NCBI GenBank assembly: GCA_017860075.1
Contig: JAFNAH010000051.1
Location: 1 to 7,739 of the forward strand
Origin: Acidobacteriota bacterium
GTDB lineage: Bacteria; Acidobacteriota; UBA6911
DNA: 7,739 bases
Direction: 5' to 3'
How positions within the stretch are numbered: position 1 is the first letter of the stretch; every line of letters begins with the position of its first letter. The notes beneath the pieces are model-generated. The model saw nothing but the letters and a program-made list of their open reading frames with translations, did not search any database and had not been told where the DNA came from. The position numbers and the translations under genes were made by a program. This document shows, piece after piece, positions 1-6,971 of this stretch.

Positions 1-1510
1 CCACCTGTATGAGGCGGCCGCGGCTTACTACCAGGCCACGGGCAAGCGTGCCCTCCTCGACGTGGCTGTCAGGAGTGCCGACTTTGTCGCCGGCACCTTC
101 GGACCGGCCCAGTCGCAACTCCGGCTCGTCCCGGGACACGAGGAGATCGAAATCGGCCTCGTGAAGCTCTATCGTGTTACGGGGAGAAGCAAATACCTGG
201 ATCTGGCGAAGTTCTTCGTCGACGAACGCGGCAACGCCGCGGGCCACAAGCTCTACGGGGAATACAGCCAGGACCATGAGCCTGTGGTGAAGCAGTCAGC
301 AGCTGTCGGCCACGCCGTGCGCGCCGCCTATTTCTACTCCGGCGTGACAGACGTTGCCGCTCTCACCGGCGACATGCGTTATATGCCCGCAATGGAGAGA
401 ATCTGGACCGACATAGCATCGAGGAAGCTGTACCTTACGGGCGGTATCGGCGCCGCAGGCGGTATAGAAGGGTTCGGCCCGGCATACAACCTGCCAAACG
501 ACAGCGGCTATGCCGAGACCTGTGCCACGATCGCGTATGCGCTCTGGAACTACCGCATGTTCCGCTACTATGGCGACGCAAAGTACATGGACCTTTTCGA
601 GCGGGCCGCCTACAACGCTTTCCTCTCCGGAGCCGGCATGAGCGGGAACCTGTATTTCTATCCCAATCCCCTGGCCTCGTTCGGGCGGCACGAGCGCAGC
701 CCATGGTTTCCCTGCGCCTGCTGTCCGCCCAATGTCGCCCGGTTCATCGCGGCGATGGGAGGATTCGCCTACGGGGTTTCAGGGGAGAAGGTTTATGTGA
801 ATCTGTTCGCACAAGGCACTTCCACGATCGAGACGAGCGCAGGCAGGATTACCCTTTCCCAGACGACCGAGTATCCGTGGAAGGGTGAAGTCCAGATCCG
901 GGTAATCCCGGAGAGGCCCTCGAACCTCACCCTCATGGTACGGATGCCGGGATGGGCACTCGGCCGGCCGCTCCCGAGCTCGCTCTACACCTATTCCGGG
1001 GAGACGAGTGAGAGACCGGTCGTGAGGGTCAACGGCGACGTCGTGGCATCCGATCCGGGCCATGGCTACATCCCGATAACCAGAACGTGGCAGAAGGAGG
1101 ACAACGTTGAAGTGACGCTCCCCATGCCGGTGCGCCGCGTTGTGGCGGACAAGCACGTCAAGGCCGATTCCGGCCGCGTGGCCATCGAGCGCGGCCCGCT
1201 CGTGTATTGCGCAGAATGGCCCGATAACAACGGTTACGTCAGCAACCTCGTCCTCGACGACACAGCCGTCCTGACTGCCGAGGCCCGGCCCGACCTTCTC
1301 AACGGGGTGGTAGTCATCAAGGGAGAGGCAACAGCGTATCTTTACCGGAAAGGCAAGGTTACGAGCCGGAAGCAGCCACTGACCCTGATTCCCTACTACG
1401 CATGGGCTCATCGGGGAAAGGGAGAGATGGCCGTGTGGCTGGCCCGCCGGAAAGACAAGGCACGCGTCATCCCCGAGTCAGGCATGGCATCAACCGCACA
1501 GGTGAAGTAG
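1..1510 (+). CDS. GH127 (DUF1680) beta-L-arabinofuranosidase-type glycosidase, 5'-truncated by window edge
   Basis: The reading frame is open from base 2 to the TAG at 1508-1510 (502 codons), so the true start lies left of the window. The GTG at 62 is internal, because the preceding codons already read as family sequence (HLYEAAAAYYQATGKRALLD). GH127 enzymes release beta-L-arabinofuranose or related sugars using a zinc-bound cysteine nucleophile. The expected residues are visible. A glutamate at 467-469 is the acid/base candidate. Exactly 16 residues later comes the E-T-C motif (515-523), giving the Zn-ligand Glu and Cys. The CACCPPN motif at 713-733 gives the nucleophile Cys (719) and the adjacent Zn-ligand Cys (722). 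The spacing matches HypBA1 E322/E338/C340 as I recall it. Upstream motifs VPGHEEIE, AVGHAVRA and LTGGIG are also typical. The C-terminal third, ending in LIPYYAWAHRG, is the usual beta-sandwich region. Substrate cannot be fixed from sequence, and the missing N-terminus hides any signal peptide. Confidence 0.93.
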   Translation, partial: HLYEAAAAYYQATGKRALLDVAVRSADFVAGTFGPAQSQLRLVPGHEEIEIGLVKLYRVTGRSKYLDLAKFFVDERGNAAGHKLYGEYSQDHEPVVKQSAAVGHAVRAAYFYSGVTDVAALTGDMRYMPAMERIWTDIASRKLYLTGGIGAAGGIEGFGPAYNLPNDSGYAETCATIAYALWNYRMFRYYGDAKYMDLFERAAYNAFLSGAGMSGNLYFYPNPLASFGRHERSPWFPCACCPPNVARFIAAMGGFAYGVSGEKVYVNLFAQGTSTIETSAGRITLSQTTEYPWKGEVQIRVIPERPSNLTLMVRMPGWALGRPLPSSLYTYSGETSERPVVRVNGDVVASDPGHGYIPITRTWQKEDNVEVTLPMPVRRVVADKHVKADSGRVAIERGPLVYCAEWPDNNGYVSNLVLDDTAVLTAEARPDLLNGVVVIKGEATAYLYRKGKVTSRKQPLTLIPYYAWAHRGKGEMAVWLARRKDKARVIPESGMASTAQVK

Positions 1511-1569
1511 GATTGAATCTCTTCGCCGGAAGTAGTTGAGGGCTCTGATATCCAGATGCCGAATCTCGT

Positions 1570-2766
1570 ATGACGGAAACCCGGGCGTCCGGCAATTCCA
1601 GTGCGAGGGGCAGCCCGGCAGGACAGGTAAGACCTGATCCTACGCTGAATGCCATGATTCCTCTGCAGGCCGTCACCCCAGCCGCGCTGACTGAAGCCAT
1701 CCCGGGTGTCCCCATCGAAGAGGCCCGCCGGATCGTGGGCGCGATTCATCGCCACGACCGTCTTCCTGCCGTAGTACGTAACGTTCGCCGGATTACACTG
1801 GATCGAGTCCGCGCCGCCGGAGCACTGCCGACCCTCGCTGTTCGCGGAGCGCAGTGCAGCCGGATCGATCCCTTCGTGAAATACTCCCTGTCAACTCCCG
1901 GAGGCGAGGTCGTCGAGACGGTCCGGATCCCTCTCGAGCGGCACGGGCGATACTCTGTATGCGTAAGCTCGCAGGCGGGCTGTGGCCTCGGGTGCGCGTT
2001 TTGCGGCACAGCCCGACTGGGCTTCCAGCGGAACCTGGAGACGTGGGAAATAATTGAGCAGGTGCACGTGGTCCGGCGCGGGCTCAATCGGGTGCAGGGG
2101 CAGAGGGTTCACGGAATCGTGTTCCAGGGCATGGGCGAGCCTCTGGCCAACCTCGATAACGTGATCGAGTCGATCCATGTGGCAAATGAGCCGAGCGGGC
2201 TGGCGATCGACGGGCGCGCGATCACAGTATGCACGGCAGGGCTCCCCGCAGGAATCCGCCGCCTGGCGCGGGAGGCACCGGCGGTTCGGCTCGCCCTCTC
2301 CATCGCCAGTCCTATTCCTTCGGTCCGCCGGCGCCTGATGCCGATCGACCTGGCATTTCCCCTGGCAGAGGTCCTGGACGCTGCACTCGAGCACTCGATG
2401 GTCACGGGGTTGGCCCCGATGTGGTCATTTACACTGCTGGACGGGGTGAACGATTCTGTTCATGATGCTCGCAGCCTGGCTCAACTCGCCCGGGACTTCA
2501 GGCGGAGAGGCGGCTTGCGGCCGCGCATCAGCATCGTGCCATTCAACCCGATTGATCCTGCCGGGCCGCAGAGCTTCGTCCGGTCCAGTCATGACCGGGA
2601 AGCGGCGTTCCGGCGGGTTCTCAGTGAAGCCGGCCTGCCTTCGCACAAGCGCTATAGCGGCGGAGCCGACATTCTCGGAGCCTGTGGGCAGCTGGCCGGC
2701 TCCCACGCACAGCACACGGGGCAGATGCCGTTCGTCGCTCTGACCCCACCCCCTGTCGACGATTGA
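1570..2766 (+). CDS. Divergent RlmN/Cfr-family radical SAM methyltransferase-like protein
   Basis: The protein has 398 aa, similar to RlmN (about 380). RlmN and Cfr methylate A2503 of 23S rRNA at C2 or C8, using a 4Fe-4S cluster, SAM and two extra cysteines. All five cysteines are present with canonical spacing: C131 (CVSSQ, methyl-carrying partner), C138-x3-C142-x2-C145 (cluster) and C372 (ACGQL, methylated Cys). GMGEP is at 187-191, LMPI near 256 and PFNP with N326. Several usually strict motifs differ: ITVCTAG (C221) instead of V-S-T, SIAS (244-247) instead of S-L-H-A, and GGADILGACGQL instead of G-D-D-I-D-A-A-C-G-Q-L. The N-terminal accessory domain matches RlmN poorly. The start is uncertain. 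ATG 1570 lacks a clear Shine-Dalgarno, and the first 28 residues look disordered, so ATG 1654 (MIPLQAV) is equally plausible. It lies 59 bp after the GH127 stop and may be co-transcribed. Family membership is firm; the rRNA target is inference. Confidence 0.88.
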   Translation: MTETRASGNSSARGSPAGQVRPDPTLNAMIPLQAVTPAALTEAIPGVPIEEARRIVGAIHRHDRLPAVVRNVRRITLDRVRAAGALPTLAVRGAQCSRIDPFVKYSLSTPGGEVVETVRIPLERHGRYSVCVSSQAGCGLGCAFCGTARLGFQRNLETWEIIEQVHVVRRGLNRVQGQRVHGIVFQGMGEPLANLDNVIESIHVANEPSGLAIDGRAITVCTAGLPAGIRRLAREAPAVRLALSIASPIPSVRRRLMPIDLAFPLAEVLDAALEHSMVTGLAPMWSFTLLDGVNDSVHDARSLAQLARDFRRRGGLRPRISIVPFNPIDPAGPQSFVRSSHDREAAFRRVLSEAGLPSHKRYSGGADILGACGQLAGSHAQHTGQMPFVALTPPPVDD

Positions 2767-2868
2767 GGAGGATGGGTACTTCAAGCACCGGTTTTCAGGA
2801 TTGCCCAGCCCGAATCTCCATGCTAGGTTGGATCGCTTGCGGATCCTGAACACCCTTCGACCTTGATT

Positions 2869-2874
2869 GGGAGG
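2869..2874 (+). promoter_or_regulatory. Ribosome binding site deciding the DUF1080 start
   Basis: GGGAGG lies 7 nt before ATG 2882. It overlaps the in-frame TTG at 2867, which therefore cannot easily be the start. Confidence 0.7.
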
Positions 2875-2881
2875 CCTGGAA

Positions 2882-3649
2882 ATGAGACTAGGGACTTTTT
2901 GCTCTTTATCGATGGCACTGCTCGTGAGCGCCGCTGCCTGCAATCGCATCGAGTGCAAAGCGGAGCAGCCCGCCGCCGTTGATTGTTCAGCCGTCAATGT
3001 TCTGACCGAACCCGAAAAGGCTGCGGGATGGGAGCTGCTCTTCAACGGAGTGGATCTGAAGGGCTGGCATGGGTACAACGGACAGAGCACGCAGTTCTGG
3101 GCGGTCGAGGACTGCGCGCTCAAGTCAATCGGGACGGAAGGCAACTACGGCAGCGATCTCCGCGCGGACCTGGTCAGCGACAAGCAGTTTGAGAACTTCG
3201 AGATCAGCATCGACTGGAAAGCCTCGAAGGGCGGCAACAGCGGACTGATGTACGCTGTCGTGGAAGACCCGAAGTACCAGGCAGCATGGATGACCGGTCC
3301 CGAATACCAATTCATCGACGAGGTAGGCTTTCCCGAGAAGCTGGAAGAGTGGCAGAAGGCCGGCGTCGACTACGGGATGCACCTGCCCGGCGGCCCGAAG
3401 GATCTTAAACCTGCAGGCGAATGGAACAACACCAGGATTCTCGTGAACGGCACGCACGTCGAGCACTGGCTGAACGGCGCCAAGCTTCTGGAATTTGAGC
3501 GGTGGAACGAAGAGTGGAACAAACTCCGCGCATCGGAGAAGTGGAAAGACTATCCCGATTACGGGCTGGCCAGGGTCGGCCACATCGTGCTCCAGGATCA
3601 CGGCAGCGTGTTCTGGTTCAGGAACATCAAGATCAGAGAGATAAAGTAG
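2882..3649 (+). CDS. Probable exported lipoprotein with 3-keto-disaccharide hydrolase (DUF1080) domain
   Basis: The protein has 255 aa from ATG 2882. I prefer this start to TTG 2867 because GGGAGG (2869-2874) sits 7 nt upstream and overlaps the TTG. Residues 1-20 form a short signal peptide (LSMALLVSAAAC) ending in a lipobox-like AAAC, so lipid attachment at C20 is plausible, though the A at -3 is not ideal. The rest is one PF06439-type jelly-roll domain (about 48-255). Landmarks are WELLFNGVDLKGW, FEISIDWKASKGGNSGLMY, GPEYQFID, PAGEWNNTRI, HVEHWLNGAKL and a closing IVLQDHGSVFWFRNIKIREI. The family acts on, or binds, 3-keto-glycosides and related oxidised disaccharides, and is greatly expanded in Planctomycetes, Verrucomicrobia and Acidobacteria. 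The likely location is the periplasm or a membrane-anchored surface. It lies 115 bp after the radical SAM gene, on the same strand. A carbohydrate role fits the nearby GH127 gene; the exact substrate is unknown. Confidence 0.88.
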   Translation: MRLGTFCSLSMALLVSAAACNRIECKAEQPAAVDCSAVNVLTEPEKAAGWELLFNGVDLKGWHGYNGQSTQFWAVEDCALKSIGTEGNYGSDLRADLVSDKQFENFEISIDWKASKGGNSGLMYAVVEDPKYQAAWMTGPEYQFIDEVGFPEKLEEWQKAGVDYGMHLPGGPKDLKPAGEWNNTRILVNGTHVEHWLNGAKLLEFERWNEEWNKLRASEKWKDYPDYGLARVGHIVLQDHGSVFWFRNIKIREIK

Positions 3650-3685
3650 AGGCCGGCACCGCCTGGAAAGGGAGTCGGCAGTGAT

Positions 3686-3697
3686 CCGGCGCGCCGG
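3686..3697. repeat. 12-bp perfect GC palindrome
   Basis: CCGGCGCGCCGG reads identically on both strands. It lies in the 185-bp gap between the DUF1080 stop (3649) and the Yip1 start (3835). It could be an operator half-pair, part of the terminator region, or chance in GC-rich DNA. Confidence 0.4.
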
Positions 3698-3703
3698 GAG
3701 GAT

Positions 3704-3736
3704 GCTCGCCACCGAGCGGGAGACTGCTCTTTTTTT
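3704..3736 (+). terminator. Candidate intrinsic terminator after the DUF1080 gene, with overlapping hairpins
   Basis: A run of seven T (3730-3736) directly follows a short stem made of GAGC (3714-3717) and GCTC (3726-3729). The same GAGC can instead pair, within CGAGC (3713-3717), with GCTCG (3704-3708) across a CCAC tetraloop. The terminator stem is only 4 bp, so efficiency is doubtful, but the T-tract is striking in this GC-rich DNA and lies 55 bp past a stop codon. Confidence 0.45.
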
Positions 3737-3764
3737 GAATCGATCGGCGGCTTCTGTGTATTAA
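3735..3764 (+). promoter_or_regulatory. Candidate sigma-70-type promoter for the Yip1 gene
   Basis: TTGAAT (3735-3740) and TATTAA (3759-3764) are separated by 18 bp, with 4 of 6 consensus matches each. The site lies in the most AT-rich stretch of the gap and would start transcription roughly 60 nt before ATG 3835. It overlaps the end of the candidate terminator T-tract. Confidence 0.35.
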
Positions 3765-3834
3765 TCTTCAGCAGGTGTGCAAGGAGTCCCTGCATCTTGA
3801 TACTCAGAAGCGCAAATCTGCGAGGAGAACTGTC

Positions 3835-4602
3835 ATGGAGAACAACGTGCCAGCCGCCGGGATTACCGGTCCGGGCGAAGCGGTCCCGACGATGGGTTTC
3901 TTCCAGAGGCTGATCGGGGTCTATTTCGAGCCGCGAAAGACCTATGAGGACATCAGCCGCAAACCGTCATGGCTGGGGATCTGGATCATTGCCAGCATCC
4001 TCGGGATCGGGATGAACTACGTGCTCACCACGCGGATCGATCACGAGACTCTGATGCGCAAGAGCCTTGCGATGAACCCGATGACGAAGAACCTGCCCGA
4101 AGAGCAGATCCAGACCATTGTGTCGCAGCCGCAGGGAGCCTTCGCGCGCTACAGCCAGATGATCTTCGCTCCTGTCGGCGTACTGCTGGTTTACATCCTG
4201 ATCGCGGCAGTCTTCCTGCTCCTTTTTGTCCTGATGGGGGCCAACATCAGTTTCAAGAAATCACTGGCCGCTACATTCTGGGGCATGGGGCCGCCCGGCA
4301 TAATCGGCGGTATCTTCGCGATCATCGTCATGTACCTCAAGGATCCGGTGGACATCGAAGTCAATCCTGTCGCCAACGTGGTAAGCAACCTCGGTCTGCT
4401 GGCGGCGGAGAAGGAGCATCCGATCCTCAACAGCCTGCTGTCTTCGATCGACGTCTTTTCGTTCTGGACGATCTTCCTGCTTTCCCTCAGCTTCGCGGCG
4501 ATCTCAGACCACTCGATGACCGTCAAGAAATCGGCGACGGGCGTTCTGATACTCTGGGCGCTGTGGGTAATCGGGAAGGCGGCCTTTTTCGCAATATTCT
4601 GA
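3835..4602 (+). CDS. Yip1-family integral membrane protein
   Basis: The protein has 255 aa from ATG 3835. GAGGAG (3822-3827) is 7 nt upstream, making this a better start than GTG 3775, whose 20 extra residues are charged and unlike the family. The N-terminal segment GFFQRLIGVYFEPRKTYEDISRKPSWL (21-47, two motifs joined) is the hallmark entry of bacterial Yip1 (PF04893) proteins. Five hydrophobic spans follow: about 46-64, 109-134, 144-168, 204-224 and 235-255. A polar loop (65-108) and a second soluble stretch (169-203) separate some of them. GMGPPGIIGG (150-159) supplies the conserved Gly/Pro bend of the third span. No enzymatic residues are evident. Bacterial Yip1 proteins have no settled function. 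It is convergent with the exporter genes (stops 142 bp apart). It is not a substitute for the missing FtsX-type permease, which has four spans and a large periplasmic domain. Confidence 0.82.
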   Translation: MENNVPAAGITGPGEAVPTMGFFQRLIGVYFEPRKTYEDISRKPSWLGIWIIASILGIGMNYVLTTRIDHETLMRKSLAMNPMTKNLPEEQIQTIVSQPQGAFARYSQMIFAPVGVLLVYILIAAVFLLLFVLMGANISFKKSLAATFWGMGPPGIIGGIFAIIVMYLKDPVDIEVNPVANVVSNLGLLAAEKEHPILNSLLSSIDVFSFWTIFLLSLSFAAISDHSMTVKKSATGVLILWALWVIGKAAFFAIF

Positions 4603-4642
4603 CCGGTACTCCGGGGTCATCGCCAGCTGTCTCGAACCGCAC

Positions 4643-4662
4643 CAGGGCAGGCGGCAGCCCTG
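4643..4662. other. Hairpin between convergent genes, possible weak bidirectional terminator
   Basis: CAGGGC and GCCCTG form a perfect 6-bp stem around an 8-nt loop, in the 142-bp gap between the Yip1 stop (4602) and the ABC ATPase stop (4745). No T-tract follows on either strand. Two further short stems, at 4600-4619 and 4711-4725, also lie here. A role in ending convergent transcripts is inference. Confidence 0.3.
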
Positions 4663-4744
4663 TCGACAATTGGACCTGGAGTTCGACTCGACTCGGACGC
4701 GGATCCGGGCCGGCGGTGCGCGCCGCGGGTCGATGAGCCGTCAG

Positions 4745-5464
4745 TCAGCGGATCACTTCGTCGCTCTCGACCTTGCCGTCCAGCAGGCGGATCACACGGT
4801 GGGCATGCGCCGCTATGTCATGCTCGTGAGTCACGAGGATGATGGTATTCCCCCGCTTGTGGAGGACGTCAAACAGGTTCATGATCTCGGAGCTGGTCTG
4901 TGAGTCGAGGTTTCCGGTGGGCTCGTCCGCGAGAATGATGGAGGGGTTGTTGACCAGGGCACGCGCGACGGCCACCCGCTGGCGCTGACCGCCGGACAGC
5001 TCGTTGGGTTTGTGGTACATGCGCTCCCCGAGTTCGACCGACTGCAGCGCTTTGATGGCCCTCTCTTTGCGCTCGGCCGCGGGTGTTCCGTTGTAGATCA
5101 GGGGCAGCTCGACGTTGTGGAGCGCCGTGGCCCTGGCAAGCAGGTTGAAGGTCTGGAAGACGAAGCCGATTTCCTTGTTCCGGATGTGAGCGAGTTCGTC
5201 ATCGTTCATGTCCGATACGAGCCGGCCGTTCAGATAGTACGATCCTTTGGAGGGCGTATCGAGACAGCCGATCAGGTTCATCATCGTGGACTTGCCGGAT
5301 CCGGAGGGGCCCATGATGGCGACATACTCGGCGCGCGTGATTTCGAAAGAAACGCCCCGGAGCGCGTGTACTTCCTCCGCTCCCATCACGTAGGTCTTCC
5401 AAAGATCATCAGTCTTGATCAGAACACCTTCCGGCGGTGCCCCGTTTCCGTCATGCCCAGTCAT
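4745..5464 (-). CDS. ABC transporter ATPase, MacB/LolD/FtsE type
   Basis: The protein has 239 aa and is a single soluble nucleotide-binding domain. In order it shows aromatic Y25 (A-loop), Walker [10 protein letters not shown] (52-60), Q104 in the Q-loop (FVFQTFNLL), signature [10 protein letters not shown] (156-165), Walker B IILADEP (176-182) with catalytic E181, the D-loop NLD (185-187) and H213 in the switch (VTHEHD). [15 protein letters not shown] and [17 protein letters not shown] are typical of the MacB/LolD branch that powers mechanotransmission exporters rather than of importers. There is no membrane domain, so it needs a separate permease. It follows the adaptor gene by 24 bp on the same strand; AAGGA 11 nt before the ATG is a plausible but distant ribosome site. 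The first 14 residues ([14 protein letters not shown]) are a non-conserved polar lead. Its usual third partner, an FtsX/MacB permease, is not found downstream, where the convergent Yip1 gene lies instead. Confidence 0.95.
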   Translation of the reverse strand: MTGHDGNGAPPEGVLIKTDDLWKTYVMGAEEVHALRGVSFEITRAEYVAIMGPSGSGKSTMMNLIGCLDTPSKGSYYLNGRLVSDMNDDELAHIRNKEIGFVFQTFNLLARATALHNVELPLIYNGTPAAERKERAIKALQSVELGERMYHKPNELSGGQRQRVAVARALVNNPSIILADEPTGNLDSQTSSEIMNLFDVLHKRGNTIILVTHEHDIAAHAHRVIRLLDGKVESDEVIR

Positions 5465-5488
5465 AGTTCGCTCGTTCCTTCAGCCTGA

Positions 5489-6967
5489 TCAGCTCTTCTT
5501 TTCAGATTGAGCCAGGGGTTTCGTGTTGTCAATCTTCACCCGGTCGCCATCCTTGATGGTCCGGAGTGTCTGGAAACTTCCGGACACCACCTCCTCGCCC
5601 TCTTTCAGGTTCGCCGTGATCTCGATCTCGGACTCGCCGGTAATGCCCGTCTTGACGGGGCGGAATCGTGCGATCTTGTCCTTGTTCACCACGAACAGGC
5701 CCTCGAGCTCCTTCTTCTTCGGTTTGTCTTTCGAAGAATCGGCGCGCGCCACGGTTCCGGAGGGTTTCTTCTTGTTCAAGTCCGGCTCGACGTACTTGCC
5801 GTCCTTGTCGACCTCGACCTCACGGATCGTGAGCGCCTGGATAGGAACGGTGAGCACGTTGTTCTTGGTGTCGGTGGTGATATCACCGGTGCAGGACATG
5901 CCGGGTCGCAGCTTGGGCGACGGATTCCTGATTGTGACGATCACCTTGAAATCCTTGGCCTCCTGCTGTGTCGCGCCGGTCGCGCTCTTGATCGGGCTGT
6001 TGCCGATCTCGGTCACTTCTCCTTCCATGCTCTCGTCGGGAAGCGCATCGACCTTGACGGTTGCGATATCCCCCAAGGAGACGTTGATGACGTCGGTCTC
6101 GTCAACCTTGAGCTCGGCCTGGATCACGCTCAAGTCGGCGATGGTCATGAGGGTCGCCTGCGGGTTGCTGAGGATACCCGGGACCGCACGCTCGCCTTTC
6201 TCGACGTTCAGCTGCGTGATCACTCCGCTGAGAGGGGAGTTGATGGTCGTCTTCTTGAGGACATCGGTGGCGCGGGTCAGGTTTGCCGCAAAGGACTTGC
6301 TGCGACTCAGCGAAGCCGAGTAGCTGCTCTTCATCTGATTGATGTTGTTCCTGGAAACGCGCAGCTGAGCCTCCGCCTGGGCCAGGCCGGCCTTGGCAAC
6401 CAGTAGTTGGGACTTGGCGACCTTGGCGTCGGTCATTGCAACATCGTACTCTTCGCGCGAGATCAGCCCGTCCTCGTGCAGCTGCTGCTTGCGCAGGAAG
6501 CTGGCCTGGATGCGAGTGTTGTTGTTCTGCGCCTGTTCGAGTGTCGCCTTCGCCGCATCCAGCGCCGCCTCGTCCCGTGCCAGGTTGCTTTCGGCGTTCA
6601 GGATCTGCATTTCCTGCGCGCGAGACTCGGCCATGGCAGCTTCATACGAAGCGCGGGTTGCATCTGTATCCGCGGCGGTCTGGATGGGATCGATCTTCAG
6701 CAGGAGATCTCCCTTCTTCACCCTGTCTCCTTCCCTGACGGGGAGCTCGGTAATCACGCCTGCGATTTCCGTCTGCAGGTCGACAAACTCTTTGGCGCGG
6801 ATCTCTCCACTGGCAGACACCTTGGACTTTAGAATGTCCTGAATCTGTGCCTTGGAGGTCTGAACCAGGACCTCATCCTTGCGGGTCATCTTAATGCTGA
6901 CGAAGACGATCGCGGCGAGAACGACCACCGCACCGCAAGCGATCCAGATCTTCTTCTTCTTACTCAT
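5489..6967 (-). CDS. MacA/HlyD-type periplasmic adaptor (membrane fusion protein) of a tripartite exporter
   Basis: The protein has 492 aa from ATG 6967. I prefer this start to GTG 6985 because AAGGAGG lies between them. MSKKKK then a single hydrophobic anchor (about 7-25) puts the body in the periplasm. Next come the first lipoyl half (GVITELPVREGDRVKKGDLLLKID region, 70-93), a long Ala/Gln-rich coiled-coil hairpin (about 95-235), the second lipoyl half (INSPLSGVITQLNVEKGE region, 242-259), a beta-barrel (about 280-365) and a membrane-proximal domain (about 370-480). At the hairpin tip, R159-x3-L163-x6-S170 matches the RLS motif of adaptors that dock TolC-like channels. It is longer than E. 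coli MacA (about 370 aa). The excess is in the hairpin and in a Lys/Asp-rich insert (about 385-422) splitting the membrane-proximal domain. With the adjacent ATPase it forms two-thirds of an inner-membrane exporter; the cargo is unknown. Confidence 0.93.
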   Translation of the reverse strand: MSKKKKIWIACGAVVVLAAIVFVSIKMTRKDEVLVQTSKAQIQDILKSKVSASGEIRAKEFVDLQTEIAGVITELPVREGDRVKKGDLLLKIDPIQTAADTDATRASYEAAMAESRAQEMQILNAESNLARDEAALDAAKATLEQAQNNNTRIQASFLRKQQLHEDGLISREEYDVAMTDAKVAKSQLLVAKAGLAQAEAQLRVSRNNINQMKSSYSASLSRSKSFAANLTRATDVLKKTTINSPLSGVITQLNVEKGERAVPGILSNPQATLMTIADLSVIQAELKVDETDVINVSLGDIATVKVDALPDESMEGEVTEIGNSPIKSATGATQQEAKDFKVIVTIRNPSPKLRPGMSCTGDITTDTKNNVLTVPIQALTIREVEVDKDGKYVEPDLNKKKPSGTVARADSSKDKPKKKELEGLFVVNKDKIARFRPVKTGITGESEIEITANLKEGEEVVSGSFQTLRTIKDGDRVKIDNTKPLAQSEKKS

Positions 6968-6971
6968 CAGA

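Noticed and set aside
62..64. GTG as start of the GH127 gene
   Set aside because: The frame is open upstream to base 2 and already encodes GH127-like sequence, so this is an internal Val codon.
1521..1532. CTTC/GAAG mini-hairpin after the GH127 stop as a terminator
   Set aside because: It has only 4 bp and no T-tract, so it is not a credible terminator.
2830..2846. GGATC/GATCC hairpin before the DUF1080 gene
   Set aside because: It is a 5-bp stem with a 7-nt loop, has no T-tract, is not placed over the ribosome site, and is likely chance.
2425..3144. 239-codon minus-strand frame spanning the end of the radical SAM gene and the start of the DUF1080 gene
   Set aside because: It is antisense to two recognised genes, shows no conserved motif, and its composition looks like shadow coding.
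3969..4736. 255-codon plus-strand frame overlapping the Yip1 gene
   Set aside because: It is Arg/Asp/Pro-rich out-of-frame translation of the Yip1 gene, with no motif and no ribosome site.
5507..6406. Long plus-strand open frames (299 and 266 codons) across the adaptor gene
   Set aside because: They lie antisense to a clearly recognisable MacA-like protein, have no family-like motifs, and arise from high-GC codon bias of the real gene.
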